Below, one piece after another: positions 12,001 to 24,600 of a stretch of DNA of 64,000 nt. Location of the stretch: NCBI GenBank assembly GCA_003260075.1, contig QLIY01000065.1:217917-281916 (forward strand), written 5' to 3'. The position numbers and the translations under genes were made by a program. This DNA comes from Phallusia mammillata. Lineage: Eukaryota > Chordata > Ascidiacea > Phlebobranchia > Ascidiidae. Below the pieces are notes generated by a model, which had not been told where the DNA came from, made no database searches, and saw nothing but the letters and a program-made list of their open reading frames with translations. How positions within the stretch are numbered: position 1 is the stretch's first letter; each line of letters begins with the position of its first letter.

Positions 12001-12637
12001 TAGACACTCTGTGCGTTGGAGTCTACACTTCACACTCTACGCACTGGAGTGAACTCTACTCTACTCTCCGACTCTACGCACTGGAGTCAGAACGGGAACA
12101 CACTGGACAGTGGGAACACACTGGCCTCACTACAGTCGCGACGGTCCATGCGCAACAAAACTAACGGCCGACCCCCACAAAACACTGACTTGATTTCACA
12201 TGACAACTGTTCTTTACAAACACAACACTTACTGCCTCGACTTTGAAAACTTCGTTTTCTAGAAGCTGGAGGATCCAGTAACTTGTTGTATGTGTGATAC
12301 AGGAATACGTACTTCGTTTTGTCTGGATAAACTCCGATTTTTCTAGTCTCATCAATCTGTCATTAACAACCAAGCAAGTAAGTCTCTATTACACATACAT
12401 TATTCTTTTATGAATTTGTACACTTACCACGTATTTATCGACTGGTATATCGAAGGTTACGTAAAGCATCCATCCATAACTGTATTTCTGTGTCAAAGGA
12501 AACGTGATTTCGGCTCTAAATTCGCCTGGCCATTCGTTTTTGATCTCAAACGTAGCTGGGACTGTCTGGCCGCTGGACAGCTTGAAACTACACAAAATTA
12601 ATACGCAAGCAACAGCAAAATTCGGGCTATGCATCAT
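5987..12637 (-). CDS. CBM2-like module plus GH9 domain lacking all catalytic residues
   Basis: Exons, 5' to 3': 12428-12637, 12233-12356, 11064-11181, 10857-10991, 10237-10448, 9907-10091, 9425-9600, 9248-9343, about 8297-8487, 7525-7740, 6517-6688, 5987-6092. Exon 1 starts [18 protein letters not shown], a clear signal peptide, then a CBM2-like stretch ([15 protein letters not shown]). Exon 4 is a Thr-rich linker. Exons 5-12 align along the whole GH9 fold: [40 protein letters not shown] and DYNAG are present. The DAGD motif reads IDGG across the exon 5/6 junction, and NE(V/M)A reads NGVA, so both Asp and the Glu are gone. The reading frame is otherwise open, so this looks like a conserved non-enzyme, perhaps a cellulose-binding or regulatory domain, not a dead gene. 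The end is uncertain: LELQ is followed either by VV-stop (5978) or by a gtagtt donor that would join exon 5230-5432 in phase 0. Copies of exon pieces at 7060-7160 and 8776-8896 are assembly duplicates. Confidence 0.8.
6405..6483 (-). repeat. tRNA-like (SINE-type) head with A and B boxes
   Basis: On the minus strand an A-box-like TGGCCGATTGGC (6472-6483) lies about 55 nt ahead of a B box GGGGTTCGAACCCC (6405-6418). The spacing suits a polymerase III promoter. The flanks do not pair as an acceptor stem, and an A-rich stretch splits the middle, so this is not a functional tRNA gene. A tRNA-derived SINE fragment is the better reading. It lies in the intron between the last two exons of the first GH9 domain. 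Confidence 0.45.
6650..7560. repeat. Direct duplicate around a G run, duplicating GH9 exon parts
   Basis: Sequence from about 6650 to 7100 recurs from about 7110 to 7560, with a G run at 7101 between them. The copies contain partial versions of the exons 6517-6688 and 7525-7740. The partial exon at 7110-7150 and the partial exon at 7075-7100 butt against the G run and encode fused nonsense. Treat as an allelic assembly join. Confidence 0.8.
7783..8037. repeat. 100-bp direct duplicate around a G run
   Basis: About 100 bp starting gcttgtcaattt (7783) recurs at 7937, split by an intervening stretch and a G run at about 7927. It is intronic and shows no coding content. Confidence 0.75.
8297..8896. 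repeat. Duplicated GH9 exon around G runs at 8497 and 8761
   Basis: The exon 8297-8487 ([19 protein letters not shown] and onward) has a second, truncated copy at about 8776-8896 after the G run at 8761. The two differ by few substitutions. Only one is needed for the GH9 fold, so the second is an assembly duplicate. Confidence 0.8.
11628..11876. repeat. Direct duplicate around a G run, overlapping a hAT element
   Basis: Sequence starting cattttgtgtcactac occurs at 11628-11714 and again at 11786-11876, with the G run at about 11715. The second copy is inside the hAT-type element at 11759-11997, so the first is a fragment of another allele of the same element. Confidence 0.8.
11759..11997. mobile_element. 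Non-autonomous hAT-type element (239 bp)
   Basis: Ends CAGTGGTTCTCAACC and GGTTGAGAACCACTG are perfect inverted repeats. They are flanked by the 8-bp duplication CTCTAGAC (11751-11758) and CCCTAGAC (11998-12005), with one mismatch. There is no ORF. It lies in the intron between the second and third exons of the CBM2-GH9 gene. Confidence 0.9.
12007..12140. repeat. Three degenerate copies of a CTCTACGCACTGGAGT motif
   Basis: Motif copies at about 12007, 12035 and 12070 are separated by CT-rich spacers and followed by two copies of GGGAACACACTGG. This is intronic sequence with no coding frame. Confidence 0.5.
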
Positions 12638-15635
12638 AGTTACTTAAATTTACGTCTGGTACATGTCGATAAAGTCTTATGTCAGCGTGCTACGAGCGAA
12701 TTCGGCCCGATGTACGTCAGTATGTCCTGGGGCGATCCGAAAAAGTTAGATGATTTTAAATGTGTAAAAGTCACTACGATTGCGGCCATAAGTCTCGTGT
12801 CTGCGCTTGCTACGTCCGTAATACGAGTAGAAATAATTGTCAGGCCGGTCGAGCAGGTTTGTTGGAGCGATGGCCGCTGAAAAATATAAGGCACTGACCG
12901 TGTTGTCGTCATTCGCCCGGCGTTGTTTTGTCGCTGAGACTTCGATGCAAATTGGAATACTAAAGTCACCGTCGTTCCTAGAAATGCAAATTTTCATTTT
13001 AGGCTTATATTATTTGCATTAAGCGGGAAAAAATATCTCATGATATGCGACCTACATCTAAATACAAGATGAAAAAGATATCAATCCACCTTAAAAGCAG
13101 AAAACAAGTCGTATAAGTACAATATATTTGTAACAAAATTACACATTTTTAAACTACTGTGCGAACATAGTATCTGGGTAGTCGGTCTTGACAAAATACT
13201 GCAAGCATTTATTAACAGACGGCGTGCTAAAAAATATTTAAGCACCCATTTAATATGTTCTTACCATTTCAAACGTTTTTGTCGACAAATGAGCCACAAA
13301 GTTACGATTTCTCACTAAACGAAAACAAGTCTGGAACATCTGAAAGAACGCTATATTCTTTTCTTGATAATGATACACGTAATTCCAAAAGTAGATGTCC
13401 TTTTGAGGTGGGTTCGAAACAGTAGGCTAGTATTTCTTGAGAAAAAAGATATATTCTAACACCACTTTGTCATACATTTGCAGTTCAGTTGGCAACATAC
13501 ATTTTCACTGTAATGGTGATAGAGTAGAATGCAGCAAACACGACAATTCGGTGATTAACAATGGTTACTATTTGCGAATAAAACCTGACGCAAGATGTGA
13601 GAATATCCCATTCATCAACAAGTGTCACCAAGCTTAAAGGGTTCGGTGTTTTTGAAATAAACGCCAATATGCAAACCGAAAAGCAAAGAAAGCATGGTAC
13701 ATACAGATAGTGACGCAAATATAACGTTAAGCCTATTTTGCATTGAAGGCTGGATTACAAGAAAAAAATTCAAGCACCGTAAAAACAGATTTTTTGGTAC
13801 AAGGTTTTTCACCAGAAAAAAGGTTTCCGAATAACTGCCCTTCGTACCAGCTTAGACATCATCAAAGCTTCTGCAGGTAGTTATAGAAAAATGGTGTTTT
13901 GGCGACAAATATTATTCAATGTTCTTGAAGAAATAAAGAGAATGTTTTAAAAACGTCGGTAGTAAATAATGTCACTGTTATTTTTGTGTGCAAATTATAT
14001 TGATTAGCATTATATCATATAAATTAAATTATGCTTCTAAAACTGCAGTACAAATGTACCACTTTACTAAGGTGTACATTGTTCTTATTGCCAAGTTTGT
14101 ACAAGGAAACAAATAGGATTACTACACATGCAACACCGTATGTGTGTAAAATGATTCAAAGGCTCATAGTATATGAGCGGGTATTGCACACAGTGGAGGG
14201 AAAACACATCATACCGTACCACGCGGAATCAGAAACAATATAACGGGACGTAAAACGATCCCAGCATAAAATTGTTATAAATATCATGTAACTGATGTCA
14301 AATTAAACTCGCACGTTTGTAAAAAAACGGACACTGATTGGGCTTACGGTAATTTCTCTGAAATGACGTGCAATCAAAGAAATTTGCTTATATTGCTTGC
14401 TTTTGCCGGGGAAACGCAGAACAATAGTCCAGTACAGAAGTATTAAACAATGGACGCCTCCCAATGGAAAAACTTTTTTGGATGCTTTTAAACAGTTTTT
14501 CAGCCACTGTGCCCCAGAACATTAGTGCGCCAAAAGTAATGTCCAAATGTGTTTCTAAAAATGTTTTTACAGAGTGCACAGAGTAACCGGACCAGTGTAT
14601 TACAGCACATGACAAATTACTATTTCTTGCAGTCCACGAACGAACAAAAAGTAATGAGATTTAGGAAACTATATATTCTACGTACTAAACAGACAGTCGT
14701 TCACTTCATGACAGTGGTCTAGAAACGATTAAAAGGGGGGGGGGTGAAACTGTCGGTTTACATAGTCAGTTTAAGAGACATATTGTTAACGTTACCAAAG
14801 ACAGAGGAAAATATTATTTAACAAACCTATCGTTCAACGGGGGGGGGGCGCTTTTAAACAGTTTTTCAGTCACTGTGCCCCTGAACATTGGTGCGTCAAA
14901 AGTAATGTCCAAATATGCCGCTAAAAATGTTTTTACAAAGTGCAACTAACATCTCATGTCGCAGGGCTTAGTGGCAAAATAAGGTTAGCATGACAATGCT
15001 AGGACCTTATTTTGGTCCATTAGTTACCAAAAGCAGCAGTCAAGAAATTTATTAGAAAATGTTTTGTTTTCATAAAATATGCCACAAACAAAAGCATGGT
15101 TTGTGAGTGTGACAAAACTTTATACGTATGAAAAACGATGTTCTAAAACTTTTCACAAACCGAGGGAAAATAACCGGACCAGTGTATTACAGCACAGGGC
15201 AAATTACTATTTCTTGCAGTCCACGAACGAACAGAAAGTAATGAGATTTAGGAAACTATATATTCTACGTACTAACGACAAACAGACAGTCGTTCACTTC
15301 ATGACAGTGGTCTAGAAACGATTAAAAACAGTTGACACTGATTACGTATTATCTTAACACCACCGCTATATTGCTAAAATTTTAGAAAACAGAAATTTTC
15401 AACCAAAGATCGGATTCAACGTTTTATTTTCATCCAACACAATTGTGTCTGGGAAGGAACTTAAGATTTTGCAGTAATCTGGCGACTCAGAATGGACTGG
15501 AGCAGATTTACGCATGTTTAGGACTGAATCTTCACTTGAAGCAAGTTGAGGCATCATAACATTGCACACACGAGTTTAACCTTTTTGCAACAGGGCTAGC
15601 TTCGTATTGTTGTGATTTAATCACCATTGAGACGC
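12638..15635. other. Intergenic region between the GH9 gene and the GRIPAP1 3' end
   Basis: This 3 kb separates the 5' end of the CBM2-GH9 gene from the last exon of the GRIPAP1-like gene. The first few hundred bases should hold the GH9 promoter; no motif was distinct enough to call. The part 14390-15330 contains duplicates around G runs at 14735 and 14842: 14490-14720 recurs as 14850-15330, and 14752-14840 recurs at about 15781-15860. No coding exon is supported. Confidence 0.6.
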
Positions 15636-18600
15636 TCATTTCTTTGCCAGTTGCATCGATAAATTTGCGAGGTCCTGTATATAAAGTTGAAAAATAAAAC
15701 AATTTTCTGTACACTTTAAGGTACATTACCGATCGTAGTTAAAACTTGTATTGGATAATTAATAAATTGTTTTTGTTTGGTTGAAACTGTCAGTTTAAGA
15801 GACATATTGTTAATGTTACCAAAGACAGAGGAAAATATTATTTAACAAACCTATCGTTCAACCGATGCGGTAATAAATACTCGTTGTTTTACATAACCTA
15901 ATTTTCGGTGAAGTTTAGCCCACCACAACGCGAAGGCTTCTTCAGAGCGAAGAAGTAAAATAGTTGCGCAAAAACGAAATAACAAAAAAACAACGGGATA
16001 TGATAAATTGATAATATAAGATCGAAGGCAAGGCAGGAATCTAAAGGGCGCAAAGAGTGGCAGTGCGTAACTTATTGCCCAATGGTTGTTGCTGATATCG
16101 GCAAAATTTCACGGTCAACAAAACCAACAACCATCGGACAATAAGTTATAACTGTTACTAATTTCACAATTACATTGAACACACCAACCTCTTTCAGTGC
16201 CATGTTTTTGGTCATTTCTTCTTCCAACATTCTCGTTAGTTTTCTGTTCAGTTCACGAATATTGGCGACATCTGCGTCATCCTGCCCAGTGATGACGCTT
16301 CGGACCCGGTTTCTTATGGAGCGTGACGAGCCAAGCTCCTCGTTTGACGCCTTCACTTTGTGGACATCTGTAATTTTGAATGATATAAATCAGGGGTCGG
16401 CAACCTTTTTTGCACCGCGGACCGTTTTTGAAAGTGGGGGGGGGGGGGGCTTCTTCAGAGCGAAGAAGTAAAATAGTTGCGCAAAAACGATATAACAAAA
16501 AAACACCGGGATATGAAAAATTGATAATATAAGATCGAAGGCAAGGCAGGAATCTAAAGGGCGCAAAGANTACTGATCCCGTATGATCAACGACCACCTG
16601 TCGTTAAAAGTACCAAAAACCGCACAAAATGCGTGTTTTTACTAATCAGAAAAATAATGTTTTTTAAAAAAAATTAAAGATAAACTTCCTTTACAATGTA
16701 AGCTTTTGCTTCAATAAAAGTTTAAGCAAAATTAATAAAATTTGGAATTTGGACTTAAACATGTTTTTTCTCCAATTTTTATCTAAGTTTTTTTGTTAAC
16801 CAATTCTTCTAAATAACGTTAATAAAAATATCATTATAAACACCCACCCGTTCTGGTGTGTTGGACGTACTGCTGAATAAGTTTCGTTTTCTCCATCAAC
16901 TCATCAGCCATGGCACCGGCACTTTCCTCCAGGTGGCGCACTTGCTCCTCAAGCTGCCATTTGTCTTGTTGCAACACAGTGACGCGTGACAAAAGGTCGC
17001 GACTTTCGGCTTTACTCACATTCACGCTGGTAACCGGTGTCGATGACAAACTACTTGTACCCGCCTGTTACAAAACCCCTTTCAATATTTGTTATGCATA
17101 TATGGGATATGTTGTTTCCCTTGTAAAAGAATGCAACTGTACGGACGCAATCAACAAGCGGTAATAGCAACGTATGCAACAACAGAAGATAATCACACAA
17201 TGGGTGGACGGGGGCTCAATTGTCAGCTGTACCAGGAAAGCTTTAGCCCAGACGCAAAACGATGGTTTTCTCAATCATGAAAGGCAAACATCGACAAAGT
17301 TGCGAAGGTGTGCATGTTTTCCTTAGCCTGATGGGTATTGCAAAATTTACTCCTAATATATTTACTTGTTTGCATCACTGCACACTTTAATTAGGCGCCA
17401 TGTCGATTAACTGTAGACGAATTGTTTGCGTCAGTATTTTTTTGGATACGATACAGACATATAATTTTGTCACTTTTGAATCTACTTCTTGCTGATGTGC
17501 AATGCGCATTTGTTGAACTTGAGGGCATTTACAAATAAAAAAAGGTATTGTAAGTATTGAAAACTCCTAGGGTGCATATTAAGGCTACAGCGTTTTGAAA
17601 ATATGTATATAAAACATAACACACTATAAGTATTTGTCCGTTAAAAAAATTTCTTACGGGGGGGGGGGGTATTGAAAGTATTGAAAACTTCTAGGGTGCA
17701 TATTAAGGCTACAGTGTTTTGAAAATATGTACACAAAACATAACACACTAGAAGTATTGGTCCGTTAAAAATTGTTCTTACCTGCGATTGGGAGTCACTC
17801 TGTTTACTGGACGACATGAAATCGCGAAAACTAAATGAAGAAACCGAACTTCCATCTCCTCCTGTTGCTGATGTGTCATGTCCGTCAACAACTTGTAACA
17901 GTTCATCGACGTCTTTTAAAACAATATACTCCAAATGTGAAAAAAACTATATCTTTTTACGTCTACTTTGGAAACTTGGAGGGCTGTTACGTAACGATCA
18001 ATCTTCTTTCACGTTTTTATTCTTTCAATTGAAATGTCAACAATGTATGACGTTCGATACACGGAACCTCACAAATGTTGATGGTCGATACCAAGAACTA
18101 GCGCAACCGGTTTAACAATTTATAAGTTTCAAACAGCAAATCTGTTTAACTTTACATACTTGACTGGTTTGAGGAAATTTCTTGTAACTTTTCCTGAAGT
18201 TTTTCGTTTCGCTTTTTGGGGGGGGGGCACTCTGTTTACTGGACGACATGAAATCGCGAAAACTAAACGAAGAAACAGAACTTCCATCTCCTCCTGTTGC
18301 TGATGTGTCATGTCCGTCAACAACTTGCAACAGTTCATCGACGTCTTTTAAAACAATTTATTCCAAGTGTGAAAAAAAAATTTTTTTACGTCTATACTTT
18401 CTGTAGTGATTTGTTGACCAAAAATGCATGAGCTATTGTCGTAAGACACATGTTACGTAACGATCAATCTACTTTCACGTTTTTATTCTTTCAACTGAAA
18501 TGTCAACAATGTATGGCGTTCGCCACACCGAACCTCCCAAATGCTGATGGTCGATACCAAGAACTAGCGCAACCGGTTTAACAAAAGTTATAAGTTTCAA

Positions 18601-21600
18601 CAGCAAATATGTTTAGCTTTACATACTTGACTGGTTGGATGAAATTTCTTGTAACTTTTCCTGAAGTTTTTCGTTTCGCTTTTTCTCGATTGCAAGTTGT
18701 CGCTTTAAATCTTTAAGCTGTTATGTAATTGGGAAGTTATTCTAATGCCACTCGACAAAAACTTATGCAAACTTACAGCAGTGTGGCCCTTCTTTTCTAC
18801 TAGCTTCTGTTTGCTTTTTTCGTCCTGAATATCTTGTTTTAATCGATCTTTTACTTCCTCACGCTTTTGAATTTCTTCATTAGCTTCAGCCAGTCGTCTT
18901 TCAACTTCGGCAATTTCTTCGTCTTTTTGTGACAATCGAACTTTCAAACCCTAAATAAACGGCAATAAAAACTATATAGAGTGTTTATTTGCCAGTTGAA
19001 AATATTGCAGAACATATATTTCCGATCTTTACGTTTGTCATCCCACAAATATATGCCAAAACTTATCCTAATCATTTTAAACATTAAGTTGTCTTTTTAC
19101 AAAAACAGTTCATGTGGTTAATGCTATGAAGCACACACATGTGTATGTGTATAACTGTATATATTTGTTTTCTTAATATTTGTATCCCTTTTTTTCTGAC
19201 CATTTATGAAACATATAATTGTTTCTGTAAACAAACCCGTTTAATTGCAAATTGTTAAGTCGCATTAAAACTAATGAAGCACCGAAGTTTTGGTCGGTTG
19301 AACATGGTGTTTGGTCGTTGTTTTGGTTTCGACCCGAACCTTTCGAGGCAGGTCCGTAGCATCACTAATTATAACGGCCGATCTTATAAGTTGAAGCTAT
19401 AAGTACTGAACTGGTGTTATACCTCAAATTCCTTTGCATGTAGCGATTTAAGGTCTTGTATTTTCTGTAGATGTGCTGCTTGCTTTTCTTCGGCGACCTT
19501 TTCAGCATCTTTCAACGCCCGTTCAAACCAACCCCGAGAATTTTCCACCGATGAAATATTCGATTGCAAATCACGGAGTTGTTGTTGGATGGAATCGATT
19601 TCTCTTGTTTTTGTCTGCAACAACCGCAGACGCATATTTAATAGAAGTAAATGCATGAGCTTGACTTGTTCTACTGATTTAGACTTGTATGATACTGATG
19701 AAATTAGCAAACGCCCAAAATACCGCCAAAAACGAGATTTTAATGGCTTTATGACATAGAAAACAATAATTCAAAATTGTAGGCAATTTTTAAGTTACTA
19801 AAAATATTTCATGCCACGGCAGTTTTTAGACAAACAGATCATTAGTAATAGTGAACCTGTCAATAAGTACAGCCTTTGATGTGACTAAATGTCAAAATTA
19901 AGGCCTTGACGCTTCTCAAGTGGAAGAAATCAATGTCATACTTTCCGTTTTCATATACATCATATTATTTTCTTTCATCACTATTTAATAAACGCGCTTA
20001 GCATATAAAAAATGACAAAAAATATGTGAATCAAAAAGTGTACCACCCCTGAGCTAAGCAATCTAATCATTGATCTGCTGCTTCCCGGTACCAGGTGGCA
20101 TAAAGATGAAACGACCATTAAATGTTAGTTATTAGCTAATTTACCCTATTAGCAGCCACAGTTTACCTAAAAAGTTGTTCTATGGAAAGACCCCGAAGCA
20201 GAAGAAAACAACTAAAACGAAATGTTTAAAATAAATGAATAAATGTCAAACGCCAAGACTCACACACATGGTCATTTCCTGCACAATTAATAACTGTCGC
20301 TCAGTCAGTCGCCCGCGTTTTTTTGTTTGTGTCAAGTTTAGGCCCGTCGTCCCGTTCTATGTTTCTCCGGGACCGCCCCTTGTTACAGTGTTAACAAGTC
20401 TTAAAAAACCGTTTTTTTGACAGTAGATCAATAAGGTAAGTTTTGAAATGAAACTGTGAAATCAAACCCATTAATAGCATTGGTTTTTCTTATTAGTCAC
20501 AGTGTTACTACGCTAAATTTTCATAAACAGCCCAAAGCATTGTTAAATTAGCACCCCCAAAAGTGACCCAACAAAGTGAACCTAAAACTAGTTATCGGAA
20601 AACGGTTCCTATCCGAGAACGCCCTCTAGACAAAATTTACGAACAGCGCGGTTGGAGGCTTTCATAAGAACGGATATGGAAAGGTTTCATGTTGATACAC
20701 CAATATTGCCGATCAATGCAAATGCGCTCAATAGCTACCACACAATGGTCCTGCTTCGGTAAATCAAATACCAACATCCGAAACGGATAATTAAATGGAA
20801 GGATTTTGAAATTTGATATTTTTTTTGCTCAGGCGCACTATTGGTTAGGCAGTAGCTATTTATCATATTCATATTACCTCATTGAGTGCTGCAAAACCAC
20901 TACTTTACAACTTTTAAACCATAATCCCTAATAGTACTGCACTGCACCATGTAGTGTGGAAAGTTTCTTTCACCAAAAACGGCAAATCTAAACTAACTAT
21001 TTTTTATATTTCATGCAAATTTACCCGATCTTGATGATTCATTCTGATCAGTTCCTGTTCCTGACGTTTGCAAGTTTCCTCTAAAACTTTTTCTTTCTCC
21101 GCGTAGGTTTCCGTCGTCCGCTGGGTGGCGCTGTCGAACTCGGCTTGCATTGCGACAATTCGCTCCGTGAACTTAGCGTTGTGCTCCTGGGATTCAATCG
21201 CCTGTTTGTCCATCACCTTCTTACGCTTTTCCGCAAGCTAAAAAATTAATCGATTTTGAATTTTATGCCAGCACATAAATTGCCTTACATAAAGTTTGTT
21301 TGGGTCTGATGTGTAAAATAAAAAAGTTAGAGATTTATGTTTAGTTGCTATATTGCTTCCCAGCAAACCATTAAAAATAAAAAATACGTCCCGACCAGCG
21401 CACATCACCATCAAAATATACGCAAATGAATACGCAAATTCACGGCGGGAGCAAGCACAAAGGCAGGAAGTAAATGCAAAACACGGGTTCAAAATCCGCA
21501 AAACACAATGTAAACAACCAAATGCATGGTGTAAATACCGCAATCCAACAGGCTTGCCATGTATTTTACACGAAACGACTAATTAAACATACCCAACATG

Positions 21601-24600
21601 GTTCAAGTTTTGCCCATTCATACCATTAGTTAGTTACCAACAGGTAATTTCCAAGCCTTCAAAATTGTGTACCTCTTTTGCTTCCTGCAGCTCATGACGT
21701 AGCTTCTCGTTGTCGTGTTCCACTTGATCGACCCGCTGCAGCAGAGCACCACTCGCCCGCGCGTTCTCTTCAAACTTGGTCACCGCGTCGTCGCGTTCTG
21801 TGGCCGCTTTCTCCAGTCGAGCGTTAAGAGAAGCGATTTGTGATTCGAATTTGCTGGTTTGTGATGTTTGCTCGAAGCGCAGTTGCTCTTGCGAGGATAG
21901 GCTCTATATGTGAGGAAAAGGTTGTTAAGTTATATATTCACCCAACACGTTTTACACTTGCTTGTATTTAACATCACGAAATTCTATTTGCCCAAGGCAT
22001 ACTTTTATCTCATAAAACATTTTGGTTTAGTCTTTTATTTCCACCACATACTATTGTTACCGAGCATAATATAAATCAAAATAACAGCTTCTGAAACGCC
22101 AAAACATCATCACCCACTCATGCAAACTTATGTTAATTAGTTGTGTGTAGGTTACATTACCTGTTGGGCTTCTTCCAGGCACTGCTGTAGTTGATCTTTT
22201 TCGTGAGCTAACATCTTCTTTTCTTCTTCAAGTGAGTCAACTTGTTTCTGAAAAACTGCCATACTTGCTTGTTGCTGTTCCAGTAAATTGTGTGAAGTTT
22301 GCAATGCCTGTAAAATACATATGTTAAGGAGCTTCAGCACACCACCTTGGTTGCCAGGAAATAACAGGCAATTAGAACAAGCAACTTAATCAATGGCATA
22401 CAGCATTATATACAATTTAATAAAAACGATCATACATTGCCAAGTGAAGTGATTTCCTTGGAAAGTTTTTCTTTTTCAGCTTGCAACTGGATTGAACTTG
22501 AATCACGAAGTGCAGTGATTTCACTTGCTTTGTTTCTACACAAAAGCAAATGTGTTTACAATTTTACAGACAGGTCAAAATAATTTAAGGTTACCATCAA
22601 ATTTTTGTAAATTGCTATGACATTCAAGTTTTCAAGTTCTTTCAAGTAAAGTTTTTAATTAAGTTAAGATTGTATTGTCTTACTGGCATTCTTTAAATAG
22701 ATTTTCCTTCTCATCTTGCAGATGAATGTACGAGGCCTGTTTCCGGTCAAGTTTTTCCCGGTAGCTTTCAATTTCAGTGTTAAGTGCTTTACATTCTGTC
22801 AGACGTCGATTAGTTTCCTCATCCAGTGCGATTTGCAAAAGATTTTTTTCTTCTCGTTCGGTTTCATATTGCACATTGATATCTGTTTAAATATAAACAA
22901 ATTACAAATTTGTTTACGTGTACAAAGTAACTTTATTTACCTTGTAGTTGCTGTAATTGTTGTTTTAATCTTTGGCACTGTGCTTCAGCATGCAATAGTC
23001 TGTCGTCAGCCACAATTGACTGAAAGGAGTTTTCTGAATGATTTGTTGTTGAGGTTTCATCAGCTGTGGATGACTCACCATCAACCTGTCACAGATATGA
23101 CAATACATCATTTTGCAACATACAACATGCAGCTACTTATTAGGTATAATACCTGCAGACTCAGAGATGTTTCAAAACTCAGTTTAAATACTCGTATTGG
23201 TATTAGGAAAAAGGCTGAAATAGGTATATGAATGTTTCTTTCAACAAAGTCATGATTATTATTGTAACTGGATGGACCTAAAGTTTTTTTTACGCCAATT
23301 CAGAATCAAATTGCCACCAGTATGTAATTTAAGAGTACAATTTCCCTAGCTGTATAACGAATGCACTGCAACTGTAAAAATTACCCCAACATTTAAAAAC
23401 AAATATAGTAACAAAGTATATATACTAGAAACTTGATCCTACCTCGTCATTTACAGACAAAGGATCTTTCCAATCAGACCCATTGGACAAGTTTGGGGTG
23501 GAATTTTCTACAGTGTCCAAGGAATCAGTTGAGGCATGTTTTACTTTAATTTGCTTCATGGATTCATTCATTTGATCCAGTTCTTCTTTGTGTTTTAGCT
23601 GCAAAGCTATCAAAACCAATACACATTATTTCTGGGATCAGTGTAGATCAGATGCAACGTAATAAGTATTAACATTTATATTCCCTAAGCTGCTTTTAAT
23701 ATTCACGATGCTAAAACAAGTTTAATGCTGTTTTAAAAACCCACATATTTCCCTCTTTACCTAAATACATCACACTGAAACCAAATTACATATTAGATCA
23801 TTGCAAAGTCAGATGACTGCAAAGCAAATTTTAAACCTACATTCCAAACTGGTTTTCAGCACAGTGTTTTGGGCTTGCAATCTTCTTAATTCTGACTCAG
23901 TATTACCATCAACCTCTGTGGAATTGGTTTGCGACTTTAAGAGTGAATTTTCTTTTTCAAGTTTTTGGACATCCTCTGATAACTGCAACAAAAATAAAAA
24001 ATGAGTCTGCTTTATTAAGTTGTGGTTTAAAACACACTTACTCTTGTTAGTTCTTGCATTAAAGTTTGAGATTGCAAGTTAAATTCTTGTTCAGTTTGCT
24101 GAAGAAGTGCTTCATATTCCTGACTCTGTTTGCTTTTGTTCATTATCGAAAGTGCTCTGTAATATATNAATAAAAAAGTTAGAGATTTATGTTTAGTTGC
24201 TATATTGCTTCCCAGCAAACCATTAAAAATAAAAAATACGTCCCGCCCAGCGCACATCACCATCAAAATATACGCAAATGAATACGCAAATTCACGGCGG
24301 GAGCAAGCACAAAGGCAGGAAGTAAATGCAAAACACGGGTTCAAAATCCGCAAAACACAATGTAAACAACCAAATGCATGGTGTAAATACCGCAATCCAA
24401 CAGGCTTGCCATGTATTTTACACGAAACGACTAATTAAACATACCCAACATGGTTCAAGTTTTGCCCATTCATACCATTAGTTAGTTACCAACAGGTAAT
24501 TTCCAAGCCTTCAAAATTGTGTACCTCTTTTGCTTCCTGCAGCTCATGACGTAGCTTCTCGTTGTCGTGTTCCACTTGATCGACCCGCTGCAGCAGAGCA

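Noticed and set aside
16388..16437. hAT element starting CAGGGGTCGGCAACC
   Set aside because: Only one end is present; it runs into a G run and a contig join, so no element could be delimited.
22716..23231. 171-codon plus-strand ORF, repeated at 25568-26083
   Set aside because: It is antisense to GRIPAP1 exons and introns and carries no family motif. The repeat is the assembly duplicate.
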